This document shows, one piece after another, positions 12,006 through 23,950 of a stretch of 64,000 nt of DNA. The stretch covers positions 631,583 to 695,582 of the forward strand of contig VZQC01005766.1 in assembly GCA_009823505.1 (NCBI GenBank). The letters are read 5' to 3'. Each line of letters begins with the position of its first letter. The stretch's first letter is position 1. The notes beneath the pieces are model-generated. The model did no database searches. It worked only from the letters and a program-made list of their open reading frames with translations, and was not told the origin of the DNA. Source of the DNA: Rhizomys pruinosus. Taxonomy: Eukaryota; Chordata; Mammalia; Rodentia; Spalacidae. The position numbers and the translations under genes are program-made.

Positions 12006-12158
12006 GCCGGGTGTGGTGGCACACGCCTTTAATCCTAGCACTTGGGAGGCAGAGGCAGGCGGATCTTTGTGAGTTCAAGGCCAGCCTGGTCTACAGAGTG
12101 AGTTCCAGGACAGCTGGGGCTACAGGGAGACCCTGTCTCGAAAAAGACCAAAAAATAA
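12006..12158 (+). mobile_element. B1 SINE with 15-bp TSD
   Basis: Full B1 from 'gccgggtgtggtggcacacgcc' to 'ccctgtctcgaaaaag' plus tail. The perfect TSD 'attgtaaaagaagaa' lies at 11991-12005 and 12159-12173. Inserted in the old L1. Confidence 0.95.
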
Positions 12159-13207
12159 ATTGTAAAAGAAGAATCAAATTACCCTTAATTCAAGGTGATG
12201 CGATTCCAGAAATAAAATACACTAAAAACTACACTGTAAAACTTCTAGAATTGATAATCACATTTGACAAAGTAGCAGAATGTGAGATTAATACCCTCAA
12301 TAAGCACCATATCTATGTACAACAACCATCTTACTAAGTAAGAAATCACAAGAAAGACAAAGATTGGTATGAAATTTGTTAAGATATATATAGCACAAGA
12401 TAACAGAGGATTAAAAGAACTTCCATACTCATGAAATACTGGGATTAACATTGTACAAATGGTGATTCTACCAAAAGCCATCCACGGATTCAATACAATC
12501 TCCACTAAAAGTTCAAAAGAATTCTTCAGAAAATTGAAAAAAATAATCTTAAATTTCATAGAGAAACACATATGCTGGACAGATTAGCCCAAATATAAAT
12601 GAAAAATAGAAGAGCTATCCTGATTCCACATTCTACTATAGAGCTATACTAATAAAAATAGTAAGGTACTAGCATCAAAACAGGCACACTGACAAATGGA
12701 ATAGAGTAAAGGATATACATTTAATTACACGTGTTTACAGCACCTGATTTTTTTCAAGGGGGCTAAAAGACACTTTGAATAAAGCATGTTCAGTGAATAA
12801 TGCTGTTCATTCTAGAAAGCTACATGTTGAAAAATAAAATTACATCCATATTTCTTACCCTTCCCAAAACTCAACTCCAAATTGAATAGGGACCTCAACA
12901 TAATACTTGGTACCCCTAATTTGATAAAGGAGAAAGTAAGGAATAAACTGCAACTTATAGAAACAGGAAAGGCTGTTCTGAACAGAACCACTACTGCCCA
13001 GGAGTTAAGATGTAAAATTAACTAATAGGACATCATGGAATTAACAAAAAACTGTATACCAAAGGAAAACATCACCTGATTGAAGAGGAAAACAACAGAA
13101 TGAGAAACAGTCTTTATCAGCTATATATCTAACAGAAGGTAGGTATCTGGGATAAAGAAAGACCCACAAAACTAAACATAAACATAAATGAATTAAAAAC
13201 TAGAACA

Positions 13208-13305
13208 GGGGCTGGAGAGATGTCTCTGTGGTTAAGAGAACTGACTGTTCTTGCAGAGTACCCAGGTTCGATTCCCTGCACCCACATGGCAACCAAGAAC
13301 CATCT
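13208..13305 (+). mobile_element. B2 SINE 5' half, fused to B1
   Basis: 'ggggctggagagatgtctctgtggttaagagaactgactgttcttgcagagtacccaggttcgattccctgcacccacatgg' is the tRNA-related part of B2. It stops at 'accatctt' and the B1 starts at once. The rest of B2 and its tail are absent on both sides. Confidence 0.9.
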
Positions 13306-13443
13306 TAAGCTGGGCATGATGGCACAAGACTTTAATCCCAGCACTTGGGAGGCAGAAGCAGGCAGATCTCTGTGAGTTCAAGGCCAGCCTGGTGTACAGA
13401 GCAAGCTCTAGGCCAGCTGGGAATAAAAAGAGAGCCTGTCTCA
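13306..13443 (+). mobile_element. B1 SINE, 3' partner of B2/B1 chimera
   Basis: 'gctgggcatgatggcacaagactttaatcccagcacttgggaggcagaagcaggcagatctctgtg' through 'gagagcctgtctc', followed by the (AAAT)n tail. Imperfect flanks 'aaaaactagaacagg' and 'aaaactggagcaagg' bracket the whole B2+B1 unit, suggesting it inserted as one piece. Confidence 0.9.
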
Positions 13444-13445
13444 AA

Positions 13446-13480
<35 letters not shown>

Positions 13481-13483
13481 AAC
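13444..13483. repeat. (AAAT)n tail microsatellite
   Basis: About nine AAAT units expanded from the SINE tail. Confidence 0.95.
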
Positions 13484-13544
13484 TGGAGCAAGGAACTAAA
13501 CAATGAGTTTTCATAGATGAAATGAAAATGGCTGAAAAAGAGTT

Positions 13545-13756
13545 TCAAACCCAGACACTGTGGGTGAGTGCCGCCCGAGTTGTGGCCGGGGTGTGTGCAG
13601 ACTTGTGTGTCAGCCCAGAGAGTTCTGGGAGCTTGGAGATGAGGTTGAAACCCAGACACTGGGGGCGACTGCTTCCTGAGCAGCTGGGGTAGGGGGTACC
13701 AACGTGCATGCTAAACAAGAAACCAAACCCTCCCCCTTCAGAAGGTCTCATTTGGG
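13545..13756 (+). promoter_or_regulatory. L1 5'UTR with ~104-bp tandem modules
   Basis: 'aaacccagacactgtgggtgagtgccgcccgag' near 13546 recurs as 'aaacccagacactgggggcgactgcttcctgag' near 13650. The stretch is GC-rich against the AT-rich ORFs and directly precedes ORF1, as expected of an L1 promoter region. The module sequence is unlike those of the other L1s in the window. Confidence 0.6.
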
Positions 13757-13987
13757 TTGTTACCCATCCAGCTCTTGCAGAACAGAAAGGGAAGAGTGAA
13801 CTATACCTTCCAATATATAAACAAAATTGAAATCCTCAAACCTAGACAAGTCAACACTCCATACATAAGGAGAATACAAAGAAGGCATCTGAAAGAATCA
13901 AGGAAAGCAATCATTCAACAAGATGCAGAGGAATTCAACATTCACATCATAATACAGGCAAAAGTCAAACCACATGCCAAGAGCACA

Positions 13988-15128
13988 ATGACAGAACAAT
14001 ATGGGAAAAGCATAATGTAACGACACTCCAATGTCTATAGAGCCTGTGGAGGACTCCTGCAATGGGATCTCCCTAGAGGTAACCAGGACACAGATCATAG
14101 AATAACAATCACAGGTATATTCAAAGAAATCGTAGAACCAATGGGAGAGAAAGAAAAACTCAGAAAGGACCTAGAGGGAGAAAGACCAAAATTTGGAAAG
14201 AACTAAAAGGAGAAAATGACAGAAACTGGAAAGTGCTAGAGAGAGAAAATAACAAACATTGGAAGGAATTGGAAACACTAAAAAGATCCCATACTGAAAT
14301 GAAAAAGGATACCAATGAGAGAAACAAGGAGCTACAAGAAAAGATTGAAAAGCTCCAAAAGAAAGTGGAAATACTAAAGAAAACACAGGAAGAAATGAAA
14401 AAGGAAATTGAACAGTTACCCAATCAAGAAGAAAGAATGGGAAAAAGCCTCAGAAGCAGAATGGAGGAAGTAGAATAAAGAAAATCAGACCTAGAAGATA
14501 ACAGAGAACAACTAAAAAGCTCAAGTAAAGACCATGAAAAATTTAAAAATACACAAGAGTGGAACAACCAAGAAATGTGTGACACTATGGAAGATCAAAC
14601 CTATGCATCATAGGGATAGATGAAGGAGAAGAATCCCAAGATCATGGTATTGATCAGATTGTCAACAGAATAATAGACGAAATTTCCCCCAAATTAAAAA
14701 AAGACAAACACATACATACACAAGAAGCACATAGAACGCAAAATAGACTAGACCAGAAAAGAAAATCTCTCTGCTATATCATAGTTAAAAGACTGGACAC
14801 CCAAAACAAAGAAAATTCTGAAAGCCACAAGAGAAATCAACAAGTTACATATAAGGGGAAACCTATCAGAAATACAGCAGACTTTACAGTGAAAAATATG
14901 AAAGCCAGAATAACATGGACCAAAACATTCCTAGTGATAAACGACTATAAATGCCAAGCCAGGTTTCTATACCCAGCAAAAACGTCAATTCAACTTGAAA
15001 GAAAGAGAAAAATCTTCCATGAAACAAATGACATCAAAGAAAACACGTCTGAGAAACCAACCCTTCAGAGAGTACTTGAAGCATTTCAAAGGACAGAGGA
15101 GAGGAGCAACTACCACCAGGCACCTTGA
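13988..15128 (+). pseudogene. L1 ORF1 remnant (copy 2)
   Basis: The likely start is the ATG of 'atgacagaacaatatgggaaaagc', aligned with 'atggaaaaacaacaatatgggaaaag' of the 47.8 kb copy. It is followed by a TAA after ten codons and further frameshifts. The coiled coil (about 14144-14478) holds four 11-residue units and then a long Lys/Glu heptad region ('ELQEKIEKLQKKVEILKK'). The region from about 14800 to 15128 corresponds to the RNA-binding and C-terminal domains; its frame 14889-15128 keeps 'NDYKCQARFLYPAKTSIQLE'. In L1 this protein coats the RNA as a trimer. Here it is dead. Confidence 0.8.
14144..14274 (+). repeat. 33-bp (11-residue) tandem repeat in ORF1 coiled coil, about 4 units
   Basis: Translated in frame apart from one single-base slip, the units read GEKEKLRKDLE, a disrupted second unit, GENDRNWKVLE and RENNKHWKELE. 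The length of 131 bases is one short of 4 x 33. Confidence 0.8.
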
Positions 15129-16117
15129 AAGATATCTTAATAAAAGTAGAAATGCAGAAATAGAAACCTAGAGGAAAAATGCAAACAGATAATAAGGTGA
15201 AAGGTAGCAACACACAACTCTAAATTATAACCTTAAATATTAATGGACTAAACTCCCAAATCAAAATGCATAGAATGGGAGAATGGATTAGGAAACATAA
15301 TCCAATGATATGCTGTCTAAAAGAAACCCATCTCACCCTCAAGGATCAGCATCAACTTAAAGTGAAAGGATGGAAAAAATATTACAAGCAAATGGTACCA
15401 AAAAGAAAGCATGGGTTGCTACCTTAATATCAAACAAAAAAGACTTCAAAATAGAAGCTATAACAAGAGACAAAGAGACCATTATATCCTTATCAAAGGG
15501 AAAATTAACCATGAAGATTTCACAATCATGAATATATATGCACCAAACTCTGGTGCACTGATCTTTATAAATACAACTCTACAGGACTTCAAGGCACAGA
15601 TTAACCCCAGCACACTCAAAGTAGGGGACTTCAATACCCCAATGAGTCCTTTGGACAGATCAACTGGACAAAGAATAAACAGAGAGACATCTGAACTGAA
15701 CAATGAAATACAGGAAATGGACCTCACAGACATCTTCTGAATATTCCATCCAAGCACCAGAGAATATACTTTCTACTCAACATCCCATGGCACATTCTTC
15801 AAAATTGACCACATACTTGGACACAGAATAAAACCTCAACAAACACAAAAAATCATTGAAATAATTTTATGCATTTTATCAGATCATAGTGCAATAAAGC
15901 TCAATATCAACATTGGGATAAGTCCTGCTACCTACAGGAACACATGAAGACTAAACAACACACTGCTAAATAATGAATGTGTCAAGGAAGAAATAAAGAA
16001 AGAAATAAAAGCATTCCTGGATCTAAACAACAATGACAGTGCAACACAACAAAACCTATGGGAGATTTTAAAAGCAGTCCTAAGAGGGAAGTTTATAGCC
16101 CTGGGTGCCTATATTAA

Positions 16118-16156
<39 letters not shown>

Positions 16157-16157
16157 A
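16118..16157. repeat. (AAC)n microsatellite inside L1 ORF2
   Basis: About 13 AAC units follow 'gcctatattaaaa'. The L1 at 54.0-55.4 kb has an (AAAC)n-like run at the same place (55009-55030), and the 50.0 kb copy has only 'attataaaaacagaaagag'. Confidence 0.95.
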
Positions 16158-17998
16158 ACAGAAAGAGCACAGATAAATGAGATAACAATCCAGCTAAAAA
16201 CACTTGAAAGACAACAACAAATAAACCCTAAATGCAACAGACAGAGAGAAATAACAAAAATCAAAGCAGAAATTAATGAAATAGAAACAAAGAAAACAAT
16301 AAAAAACAATGAATCCAAAAGTTGGTTCTTTGAGAGAACGGAGGGACCCCTTAGCCCAGTTAACCAAAAGAAATAAAGAGCAACTCCAAATCACTAGAAT
16401 TCATGATGAAAGGGGAAATATCATTACGGACAGTCAAAAGATCCAGACAATCATACAAGAATGATTCAAAAGCCTATAGTGTACTACGTTTGAATACCTA
16501 AGAGAAATGGATGAATATCTGCAATCCAAGGAATCACCAAAGCTAAACCAAGAAGAGAGTGACAGCTTACACAGACCCATAATATGTGAAGAAATTGAAA
16601 ATATAGTAAGAGATCTCCCAACTAAAAAATACCCAGGTCCAGATGGTTTCACAGCAGAATTCTATAACACATTTAAGACGAATTACAACCCTTATTACTC
16701 AAACTGCTCAGAAAGATACAAGGAGAGGGAAATCTCCCGAATTCCTTCTATGAAGACAGTGTCACTGTAATACTAAAACTAAGAAAGGATGCAACCAAAA
16801 AAGAGAACTACAGATCCATCTCATTAATGAACTCAGATGCAAATATTCTCAACAAAATACTTGAAAAACATATACAGAGCAGCATCAAAAAGACAATTCA
16901 CCATGATCCAGTTGGATTCATACCAGAGATGCAGGGAATGTTCAGCATAGGAAATCAGTAAATATGATAAAACACATAAATGGACTGAAGGACAAAAAAC
17001 ACATGATCATCTCAATTGATTCCGAAAAAGACTGACAAAATCCAACATCCCTTCATGATTAAAGTACTAGAGGGAATTGGACTGGAAGGATCATTCCTCA
17101 ACATAATCAAAGCCATATATTAGAAACCCACAGTCAGCATCATCCTAAATGGAGAAATGTTAGAAAAATTCCCCATAAATGTAGTAACCTGACAATGCTG
17201 ACCCTCGTTGCCACTCCTCTTCAATATAGAGCTTGAAATACTGGGTAGGGGATTAAGGAAAAAAAGAATATCAAAGGAATACTAATTGCAAAAGAGGAAG
17301 AAAATCTATCCATTTTGCAGACAATATTTGATCATTTACCAAAAGGATGCTAAAAACTCCATCAGAAAACTTCTAAAAATGATTAAGAATAAAGTGGCCG
17401 GACACAAAATTAACTTAGAAAAATCAGTAGCCTTTCTTTACACGAACAACAAGCAACTGAAGAAGTAATACAAGGAGACCTTCCCAATAACAGTACCCTC
17501 AAAAACAATAAAATACCTAGGAATAAACCTAAGCAAAACCATCAAAGATCTCCACAACAATATCATAAACTCCTGAAGAAGGAGATTGAAGAAGACATCA
17601 GAAGACGGAAAGACCTCTGACACTCATGAACTGGAAAAATTAATATAGTAAAAATGTCCATTCTAACAAATTAATGTAGAGATTGAATGTAATTCCAATT
17701 GAAATCCCCAGGAAATTCTTCACAGACATGGACTTTTTTTTTAATTCATATAGAACAACAAAAGACCTGGAATAGCCAAAGCCACCTTGAGTAAAAAGAG
17801 CAATACAGGCGGGATTTCTATACCAGATATGAAACTATACTACAGGGCTATAGTCATAAAAATAGGCTTGTACTGTCACAAGAAAACAGACCTATAGACC
17901 AATGGATCAAAACTGAAGATCCAAACTTGAACACATACAATTTAAACCACCTTATATTTGACAAGAGGACCAAAAAGACTCAATGGAAGAAAGACAGT

Positions 17999-18160
17999 GT
18001 GGTGGTCTGAATGAGACTGTCCCCCACAGGCATTAAGTATTCAGACATTTCATCCCCAGTTGGTGGCACTTGTCTGGGAAGTCTTAGAATGTATGGCCAT
18101 GCTCGAGGAAGTACGTCACTGGGGTCGGGCTTAATGAGTTTAACAGGCTTTGCCAGTCTC

Positions 18161-18213
<53 letters not shown>

Positions 18214-18399
18214 CTTCTGGTGCCCATTGGAGATGTGAACCTTGGCATTCTGCTCCAGCCCCGGCCACCATGCCTCCCTGCCACAATGGACTCTTAATTC
18301 CCTGGAATTATCAATCAAAAGGTCAAATAACATCTTCCTTTATAAATTCTCTTGGTCATGGTGGTTTTATCATAGCAAAAGGAAAAGTGACTAATACAG
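17999..18399 (-). mobile_element. RMER1/URR1-like unit, solo copy inserted in L1 copy 2
   Basis: Reverse complement starts 'ctgtattagtcacttttcc', continues 'atgaccaagagaatttataaaggaag' and 'gtccattgtggcagggaggcatgg', and ends 'cattcagaccaccacac'. The same unit forms both ends of the element at 51.0-53.9 kb. L1 sequence is interrupted between 'gaaagacag' and 'tagcatcttcagc'. A (CT)n run sits in the middle. Family name is from memory of rodent repeats and should be checked. Confidence 0.7.
18163..18211. repeat. (CT)n microsatellite
   Basis: About 24 CT units inside the RMER1/URR1-like unit. In the corresponding place the 51 kb and 53.6 kb copies have only 'caaagagagag'. Three overlapping short frames arise only from this run and are not genes. 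Confidence 0.95.
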
Positions 18400-18655
18400 A
18401 TAGCATCTTCAGCTAATGGTATTGGCAAAACTGGATCACCACTTGTAGAAGAACAAAATTAAACCCCTGCCTCTCACCCTGTACAAAAATCAACTCCAAA
18501 TGGATCAAAACTTCAATGTGAAACACCAAAATCTGAAGGCGATGGAAGAAAAAGTTAGCAGCAACTTAGAATATATAGGTGTGGGAAAAGACTTTCTAAA
18601 TCAGATCAGACAGCAGATGCACAGAAAATATGGCCGAAAATTGACAAGTGGAACC

Positions 18656-18772
18656 TTTTTTTTTTTTTTTTTTCTTTTGAGCAGGGTCCTCCCTGTACCG
18701 CAGCTGTCCTGGAACTCACTGTAGACCAGGCTGGTCTTGAACTGAAAAAGATCCACCCGCCTCTGCATCCAG
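18656..18772 (-). mobile_element. B1 SINE, 5'-truncated
   Basis: T run, then 'gagcagggtcctccctgtaccgcagctgtcctggaactcac...gtagaccaggctggtcttgaac', ending in the 'cctctgcatcc' part. Flanks 'acaagtggaacc' and 'accaaggggaacc' are a decayed TSD within L1 ORF2. Confidence 0.9.
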
Positions 18773-19245
18773 TGACCAAGGGGAACCTTATTAAACTCAA
18801 AAGTTATTGTACAGCAAAAGAAACATTTGGGAAGTGAAGAGAAACCCAGAATTGGGAGAAAACCTTCAATGCTGATACATCTGAACAGAGCATCAACTTC
18901 CAAATATATAAACTAGTCAAAAAACAAGAAGTAAGAAAAAAACAAATGACTCACTCAGAGATGGAGTAAAGAGCTGAGAGAGACCTTCACAACTTAGGAA
19001 ATAGAGATGGCTGAGAAACATATTAAAAAGTGTTAAACCATGCTAATAATTAAGGAAATGGCAAATTAAAACCACTTAAAGATATCATCTTACCCCAATA
19101 GGCTGGCAAGGATAAAAAAAAAAAAAAAAAAAAAAACAGAGATCTAAAATGCTGATAGTGTGGGGAAGGGGAACACTCATTCATGTTTTGTGGAAATGCA
19201 AACTTGTACAAACACAATGGAAAGCATGGAGAACCCTTAACACAA

Positions 19246-19985
19246 GAAAATTTAATTCATGGAAATTAAGAAACAATACCATCCAAACACTGTGTCTATG
19301 CAAAGTAACCTACCATAACAACAATTAGTACTGTTTAAAATACCTATATATTCTAATTGCGTGTGCTTCATTAGTAATTGGATCAAAAGGCTATATACTA
19401 TACTTTTTAATACCTTAATCTAATTGCATGTGCTTCATTAGTAGGATCGAAAGGTTATGCCTGGACAAGCTGGCAGCCCATGAAAGAAAACAGCCAGAAT
19501 TTACTAGAGACCAAGACAACAGCTCCAGAGAAAGTAGACTGTTTTGCTTCTCATCCACCTGTGCCCCTTTTCTAAGCCTAGGGAACAATCTGTGGAAAAG
19601 GGGGCGCAGTAGAATGTAAGGGCTGCAATTGGGGTGAATGGTGAAACTACAACAATATAGACTGGACACTCATTTGATCAACTTGATTGAACATACAAGC
19701 CCCCCCCCTGCTGGATGGTGGGACCCATGAGCTGTGTGGGTTTGGGCACAACTACTTGCAAATTGGTTTTACATGAAGGATGCTTGTACTCACAAATTTT
19801 CACTTATTGTTAAAAAATGTAAACAAAACAAAATAAAACAAAAAAACAGAGAAAGATACAGAAAAGTTATGGCAGAATGCATGATCTGGGATGGGTAGGG
19901 GTGGGGTGGGGGGAAGGGAAATGGATATATGCCTGAACTGAATTACAAAGTGATGTATGTAATACACAAAGCATCAATTAAAAAA
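19246..19985 (+). mobile_element. L1-3'UTR-type insertion (5'-truncated L1 of another lineage), copy a
   Basis: The block is homologous over its whole length to 52514-53266. It contains the duplicated 67-bp unit with 'tgcttcattagtagg', the segment 'cttttctaagcctagggaacaatctgtgg', then 'ggatgcttgtactcac', an A-rich region, a G-rich tract and the L1-like end 'gcctgaactgaattacaaagtg...catcaattaaaaaaa'. L1 copy 2 breaks before it at 'gagaaccctta' and resumes after it at 'agactcaaaatgagcc', which marks it as an insertion. Confidence 0.8.
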
Positions 19986-20540
19986 AGACTCAAAATGAGC
20001 CTACCACCTGATTCAGCCATACCCCTTCTGGGAATATATCCATCAGACTCTTCCTACCACAGAGATATATGACCGCCATGTTTATTGCAGCTCTCTTCAC
20101 AATAGCAAATAACTGGAACCAACCCAAGTGCCCCTCAACCAATGAGTGGATAGAGAAAATGTGGTACATCTACACAATGGAGTTTTATGCAGCGGTAAAG
20201 ACAGATGACATCAAGAAATTTGCAGGTAAATGAATGGAACTAGAACATCTTATGCTAAGTGAAGTAACACAACCCCAGAAAAACTAAAGATGAATGGTAT
20301 CCCTCATTTGTGGATGCTAGTACCAAGTACCTAGTTGTAAGACAAACTGAGCAACGTTAATGTTATACTCCTCATGATCTAAAGACATTTGTGCTCTTGC
20401 ATTGTGAATCCCTACACAAGTTCTAGAGCTGACCAGACATTTATTTTCAGACCTTGGGTTTTTGGTACATGATGGAGTACATATGAGCATCTTTTAGAGT
20501 AATATGGGATTAAAATAGAAAGATGCAAGTCAAGAAAGAT

Positions 20541-21659
20541 GATATAGAGATAACATACAGTTTGTTTCCAAAGGATACAATTTTAATGTGGGTGCAATGT
20601 CATAGGCTGGTGCAACTTAGCCTTTCTGGGTGCTTAATGACCATAATTAAAGCCCATACCAATTTGGCTGAGGAACCTAAGGGATAACTTTGTTCCTTGC
20701 CATCAGAGGTCAACCAACTCTTATGGGATTATGCATGGGGGAATCTGTTGAAATGTCCTGTGAATGTGAGTCACCAGACTTCCTGTTCAGGGAAGACTTG
20801 GAGAGCCACCAATGGGACTTCAGCCAGTGTCCTGTCTACAAGAGGAAAGTCTGTTTATGCTTCAGAAAAGGAAGCCTATTCTAGCAAGACCTGATTTTGT
20901 CCTCAAGTGGATGGAACTGGTAAATGAAAAGCTGAAGGGAGAAAGGCTATCCCACCCTCCCCCCCCAAAAAAAAAACCCGAGAGACCACTGAGAGCCAGT
21001 TCCACAACTGACCTTGAGAAAACAAAAACCTTGGTTAATCTGAGCTAACTGTGTGGCCTTAAGCATCCAAAAGGAAAGTACAACGAGTTATAAATAATCA
21101 GTAAGACTAGAGAAACTGTACTGCAGACATAAAACTTGAGATCTTAGTAAAAAGACAAAAAGATAAAAAAGAGAGAGTACCGTTGTTTGGCCTGTCTTCA
21201 ATTCTTACCGGTAAGGGCATCTACTCTGTGGCTGCCACCACTTTGGGCACTCTGAAAAGACATGAGACACAGCTTTTTCAACTTCCAATATGGAATGAAG
21301 ACTTATGTCTCTCCAAGAATGCTCTAAACCTTCAATACCAGATGGGGACTAAGGAGATACCTAGCTTGTGGACTAAACAGTTATGGGGATGTCAGCCTCA
21401 TCAGAATATAGACTGTCATTGTTGGACTACCTGGACTGTATCATGGAGGCCAGTACAGGGGTATCAAGACAGGATGCATGCTTACTGGACTTCATTTGGG
21501 GGACCATTGCAGAGAAAGACCCCAATGTGGAGCAAAAGTGTAGGATTGATGGTTGTTTGGGATTGACAAGGAGGAACCTTTGAGCACTTCCTTAAGGTAA
21601 CATGGCACCTTTTAGGAAAAAAAAATTCCTACAATTCAAAAAAAAAAAAAAAAAGAAAA
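20541..21659 (+). other. Unidentified block ending in an A run
   Basis: Lies between the 3'UTR of L1 copy 2 and an older L1. It ends with A-rich 21638-21659. The longest frame (21183-21566, 127 codons) has no motif I recognise. It could be a processed transcript, more L1 3'UTR of a lineage unknown to me, or LTR sequence. Confidence 0.4.
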
Positions 21660-22207
21660 AATTTCTGAAAAAAATTTTAATGTTCAACATCTTTAGACAA
21701 CTGGAAAACACTAGTATAACTATTTTGAGATTTCACCTTATGTCAGTTAGAATGGCTACGATCCAAAATACAAATGATGACAAATGCTGGGAAAGATGTG
21801 GGGGGAGAAGAACATTTACTCACTGCTGGTGGAGTACAAATTAGTACAGCCACTATGGAAATCCGTGTGGAGTTTCCTCTAAAACAAAACATCATTTTAC
21901 CAAATATCCAGCCATACCACTTGTGACACGTTTATTATGGATTCTATATACTACTAAAGAGATTATTCTTCATCCATCTTCATTGCTGTTGTAGTCACAA
22001 TAGCCAGGAAATTATAAAAAAACTAGACATTAATCATCTGACAAGTAGTTTAATTGTGGTCTATTTACACAAGAAAATATGATTCAGGTAGAATGATGAA
22101 ATATTCAGGTAAATGGAAGTAAATGAAAACAGTCACCTGGAGCCAAGTAACCCTGACCCAAAATAGAGAAATATTGCATTTCTTTCTCATAAGTGAATGC
22201 TAGATTT

Positions 22208-22358
22208 TTTTTTTGGTCTTTTCAAGACAGGGTCTCCCTGTATCCCCAGCTGTTCTGGAACTCACTCTGTAGACCAGGCTGGCCTTGAACTCACAAAGAT
22301 CCGCCTGCCTCTGCCTCCCAAGTGCTAGGACTAAAGGCGTGCGCCACCACGCCCTGCA
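22208..22358 (-). mobile_element. B1 SINE with 14-bp TSD
   Basis: Complete antisense B1 from the T run and 'ttttcaagacagggtctccctg' to 'gcgtgcgccaccacgccc'. Perfect TSD 'tgaatgctagattt' at 22194-22207 and 22359-22372. Confidence 0.95.
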
Positions 22359-23587
22359 TGAATGCTAGATTTTAATATTCAGATTGGTATGTTCCAATTT
22401 GGAAAACCATATTGGTCAAGTGCCTAATAAAAGGCTATGGCAGAGGATCATGTGCGGGGAGATAGAATTCAGTTATATAAAGGGAGAAAGGTAAATAATG
22501 GGATAAGATATGTTAAAAGGGCTTCACAAAACAATGAAAGGGCTGGGAGGGAGTAAGGGAAAGGCTAACTAACACAAAAGTAATTTTGAAAAAATTGTAT
22601 GAAAAATTTCTACTATAGAAGCTTCTTAAAATGTATACACTTAAATATATAAAGAGTTTTAATTAAGTTTTCCTAAAATGGATGTTCAGTGGTCCCACCA
22701 GAAAGAACAGACTAGCAAATAATCTCAGCACTAGGAATGGACTCCATCTTTCTGGAGTTGTAGACCAGAAGAGGTCCCATAGACTCTCAAACATTACCTG
22801 CTCTTGCCATTGCTCTTGGTTACCCTCTAGAATTGGGCAGCAATACAGTATTATTGAGGATACTATATATGTGAGTCAAAGAAAAGACAAGGAGATATCA
22901 AGCTGGTACTGACCTCCAAGTTTTACCTTTACTGGTTAGCTTTCATAGGACTTGATGGGGTTATGCATGCTACTAGAAAAGTAATCACCAATCTTACCCA
23001 GATGTGAAATCTGCAAGCTAAAACTAGCCGGTTAATACTTATTCTATCAATAGTCACACAAATTTTACAGAAGTAACTAATCATTTTCTGATTGGCTTTA
23101 AGGTCCACATCACAAGGTGGAACCCATAACTGACAGTGTTATCAAAGCCAAGAACCTGTGGCTACACAGTTCACAGGCAATAGATGAGAAACTAGTATTA
23201 CTATTCTGCTAAATAGATGTAGTAGTAAACCAACTCCTAATGACTTATTATGCAAATAGAGTAGTGTATTTCCAAACAGCACCAGAGAATCTTCTTACAG
23301 TATATGATAATTAAAGTAGGGGCCTCCCAACTCATTAAATTGAGAGAAAACGTGACTAAAGAGCACTCACTCCTAAATAAAATACCTATATCATACCTCC
23401 CTCCCAAGGACCAGGAATTATTGGGGAATTGGGGGAAGAAATGTTTTAAGAGCCAGAGGTGGAAGATGAATAAAAGTAAACCAAGTTGTGTGCACACCAC
23501 AGGCTCTGCACATTTGATCCCCAAGTGTTTGTAACAGCATGCACAAAACTTGAACAAATCAAGCAAGATAAAATCCCAGCATGAGGG

Positions 23588-23794
23588 GCTGGTGAGATGG
23601 CTCAGCAGTTAAGAGCACCCATTGCTCTGGCAGAGGACTGGGGTTTGGTTCCCAGCACCCACATAGTGGCTAAGAACCGTCTTTAACTCCAGTTCCAGGG
23701 GACTATGACATCCTCTTCTGACCTCTGCAAAATTGCATGACACCGGTGCACCTACCTACATGCAGACAGTACACTCAGATACATTAAAAAAGTC
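23588..23794 (+). mobile_element. B2 SINE
   Basis: 'ggctggtgagatggctcagcagttaagagcacccattgctctggcag' to the tail after 'gcagacagtacactcag'. Flanks 'tcccagcatgag' and 'tcccagcacgaa' form a near-perfect TSD. Confidence 0.9.
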
Positions 23795-23800
23795 CCAGCA

Positions 23801-23950
23801 CGAAGCACGCCTTTAATCCTAGCACTGGGGAGGCAGAGGCAGGCAGATCTTTGTGAGTTCAATGCCAGCCTGGTCTAAGTGTGAGTTACAGGACAGCCGG
23901 GGCTACAGGGAGACCCTGTCTTGAAAATACCAAAAAAAAGAAAAAAAAAA
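23801..23950 (+). mobile_element. B1 SINE, 5' end truncated
   Basis: Starts within the first box at 'agcacgcctttaatcctagc' and runs to 'gagaccctgtcttgaaaatacc' and an A-rich tail. Confidence 0.9.

Larger units (their letters stand above)
11713..13550 (+). mobile_element. Old L1 fragment (Lx-like), ORF2 C-terminal half
   Basis: Diverged L1 ORF2 DNA can be followed: 'gatgaaaaaatgtttgacaaaatc', 'ctatagagcctgaagttttagatagagtgataagacaag', 'gttcaaaagaattcttcagaaaattgaaaa', 'ctatactaataaaaatagtaaggtact', 'aactaaacaatgagttttc'. It is much more diverged than the other + strand L1s and is split by a B1 at 12006 and a B2/B1 unit at 13208. Family name Lx is from general knowledge, not checked. Confidence 0.8.
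15179..20320 (+). pseudogene. L1 ORF2 remnant (copy 2)
   Basis: Begins at the ATG of 'atgcaaacagataataagg'. Endonuclease pieces: 'VGDFNTPMSPLDRSTGQ' (about 15625-15675) and the region coding near 'HGTFFKIDHILGH' (15786-15825). RT entry: '[18 protein letters not shown]' (16625-16680). The RT core near 17315 reads FADN instead of FADD, so a catalytic aspartate is lost as well as the frame. The C-terminal region resumes at 19986 after the nested insertion and ends in a TAG at 20318-20320. An (AAC)n run (16118-16157) interrupts it. Non-functional. Confidence 0.85.
13545..20540 (+). mobile_element. L1 LINE, full length but inactivated, copy 2
   Basis: Order: 5'UTR with tandem modules (13545-13756), ORF1 remnant, ORF2 remnant, and a 3'UTR that continues to about 20540 (its exact end is uncertain). 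Nested inside it are an RMER1/URR1-like unit (17999-18399), a B1 (18656-18772) and an L1-3'UTR-type insertion (19246-19985). Removing these restores a continuous L1 order across each junction, so the insertions are younger than this L1. Confidence 0.9.

Noticed and set aside
18011..18416. Frames encoding runs of Ser-Leu or Arg-Glu
   Set aside because: They are translations of the (CT)n/(AG)n microsatellite.
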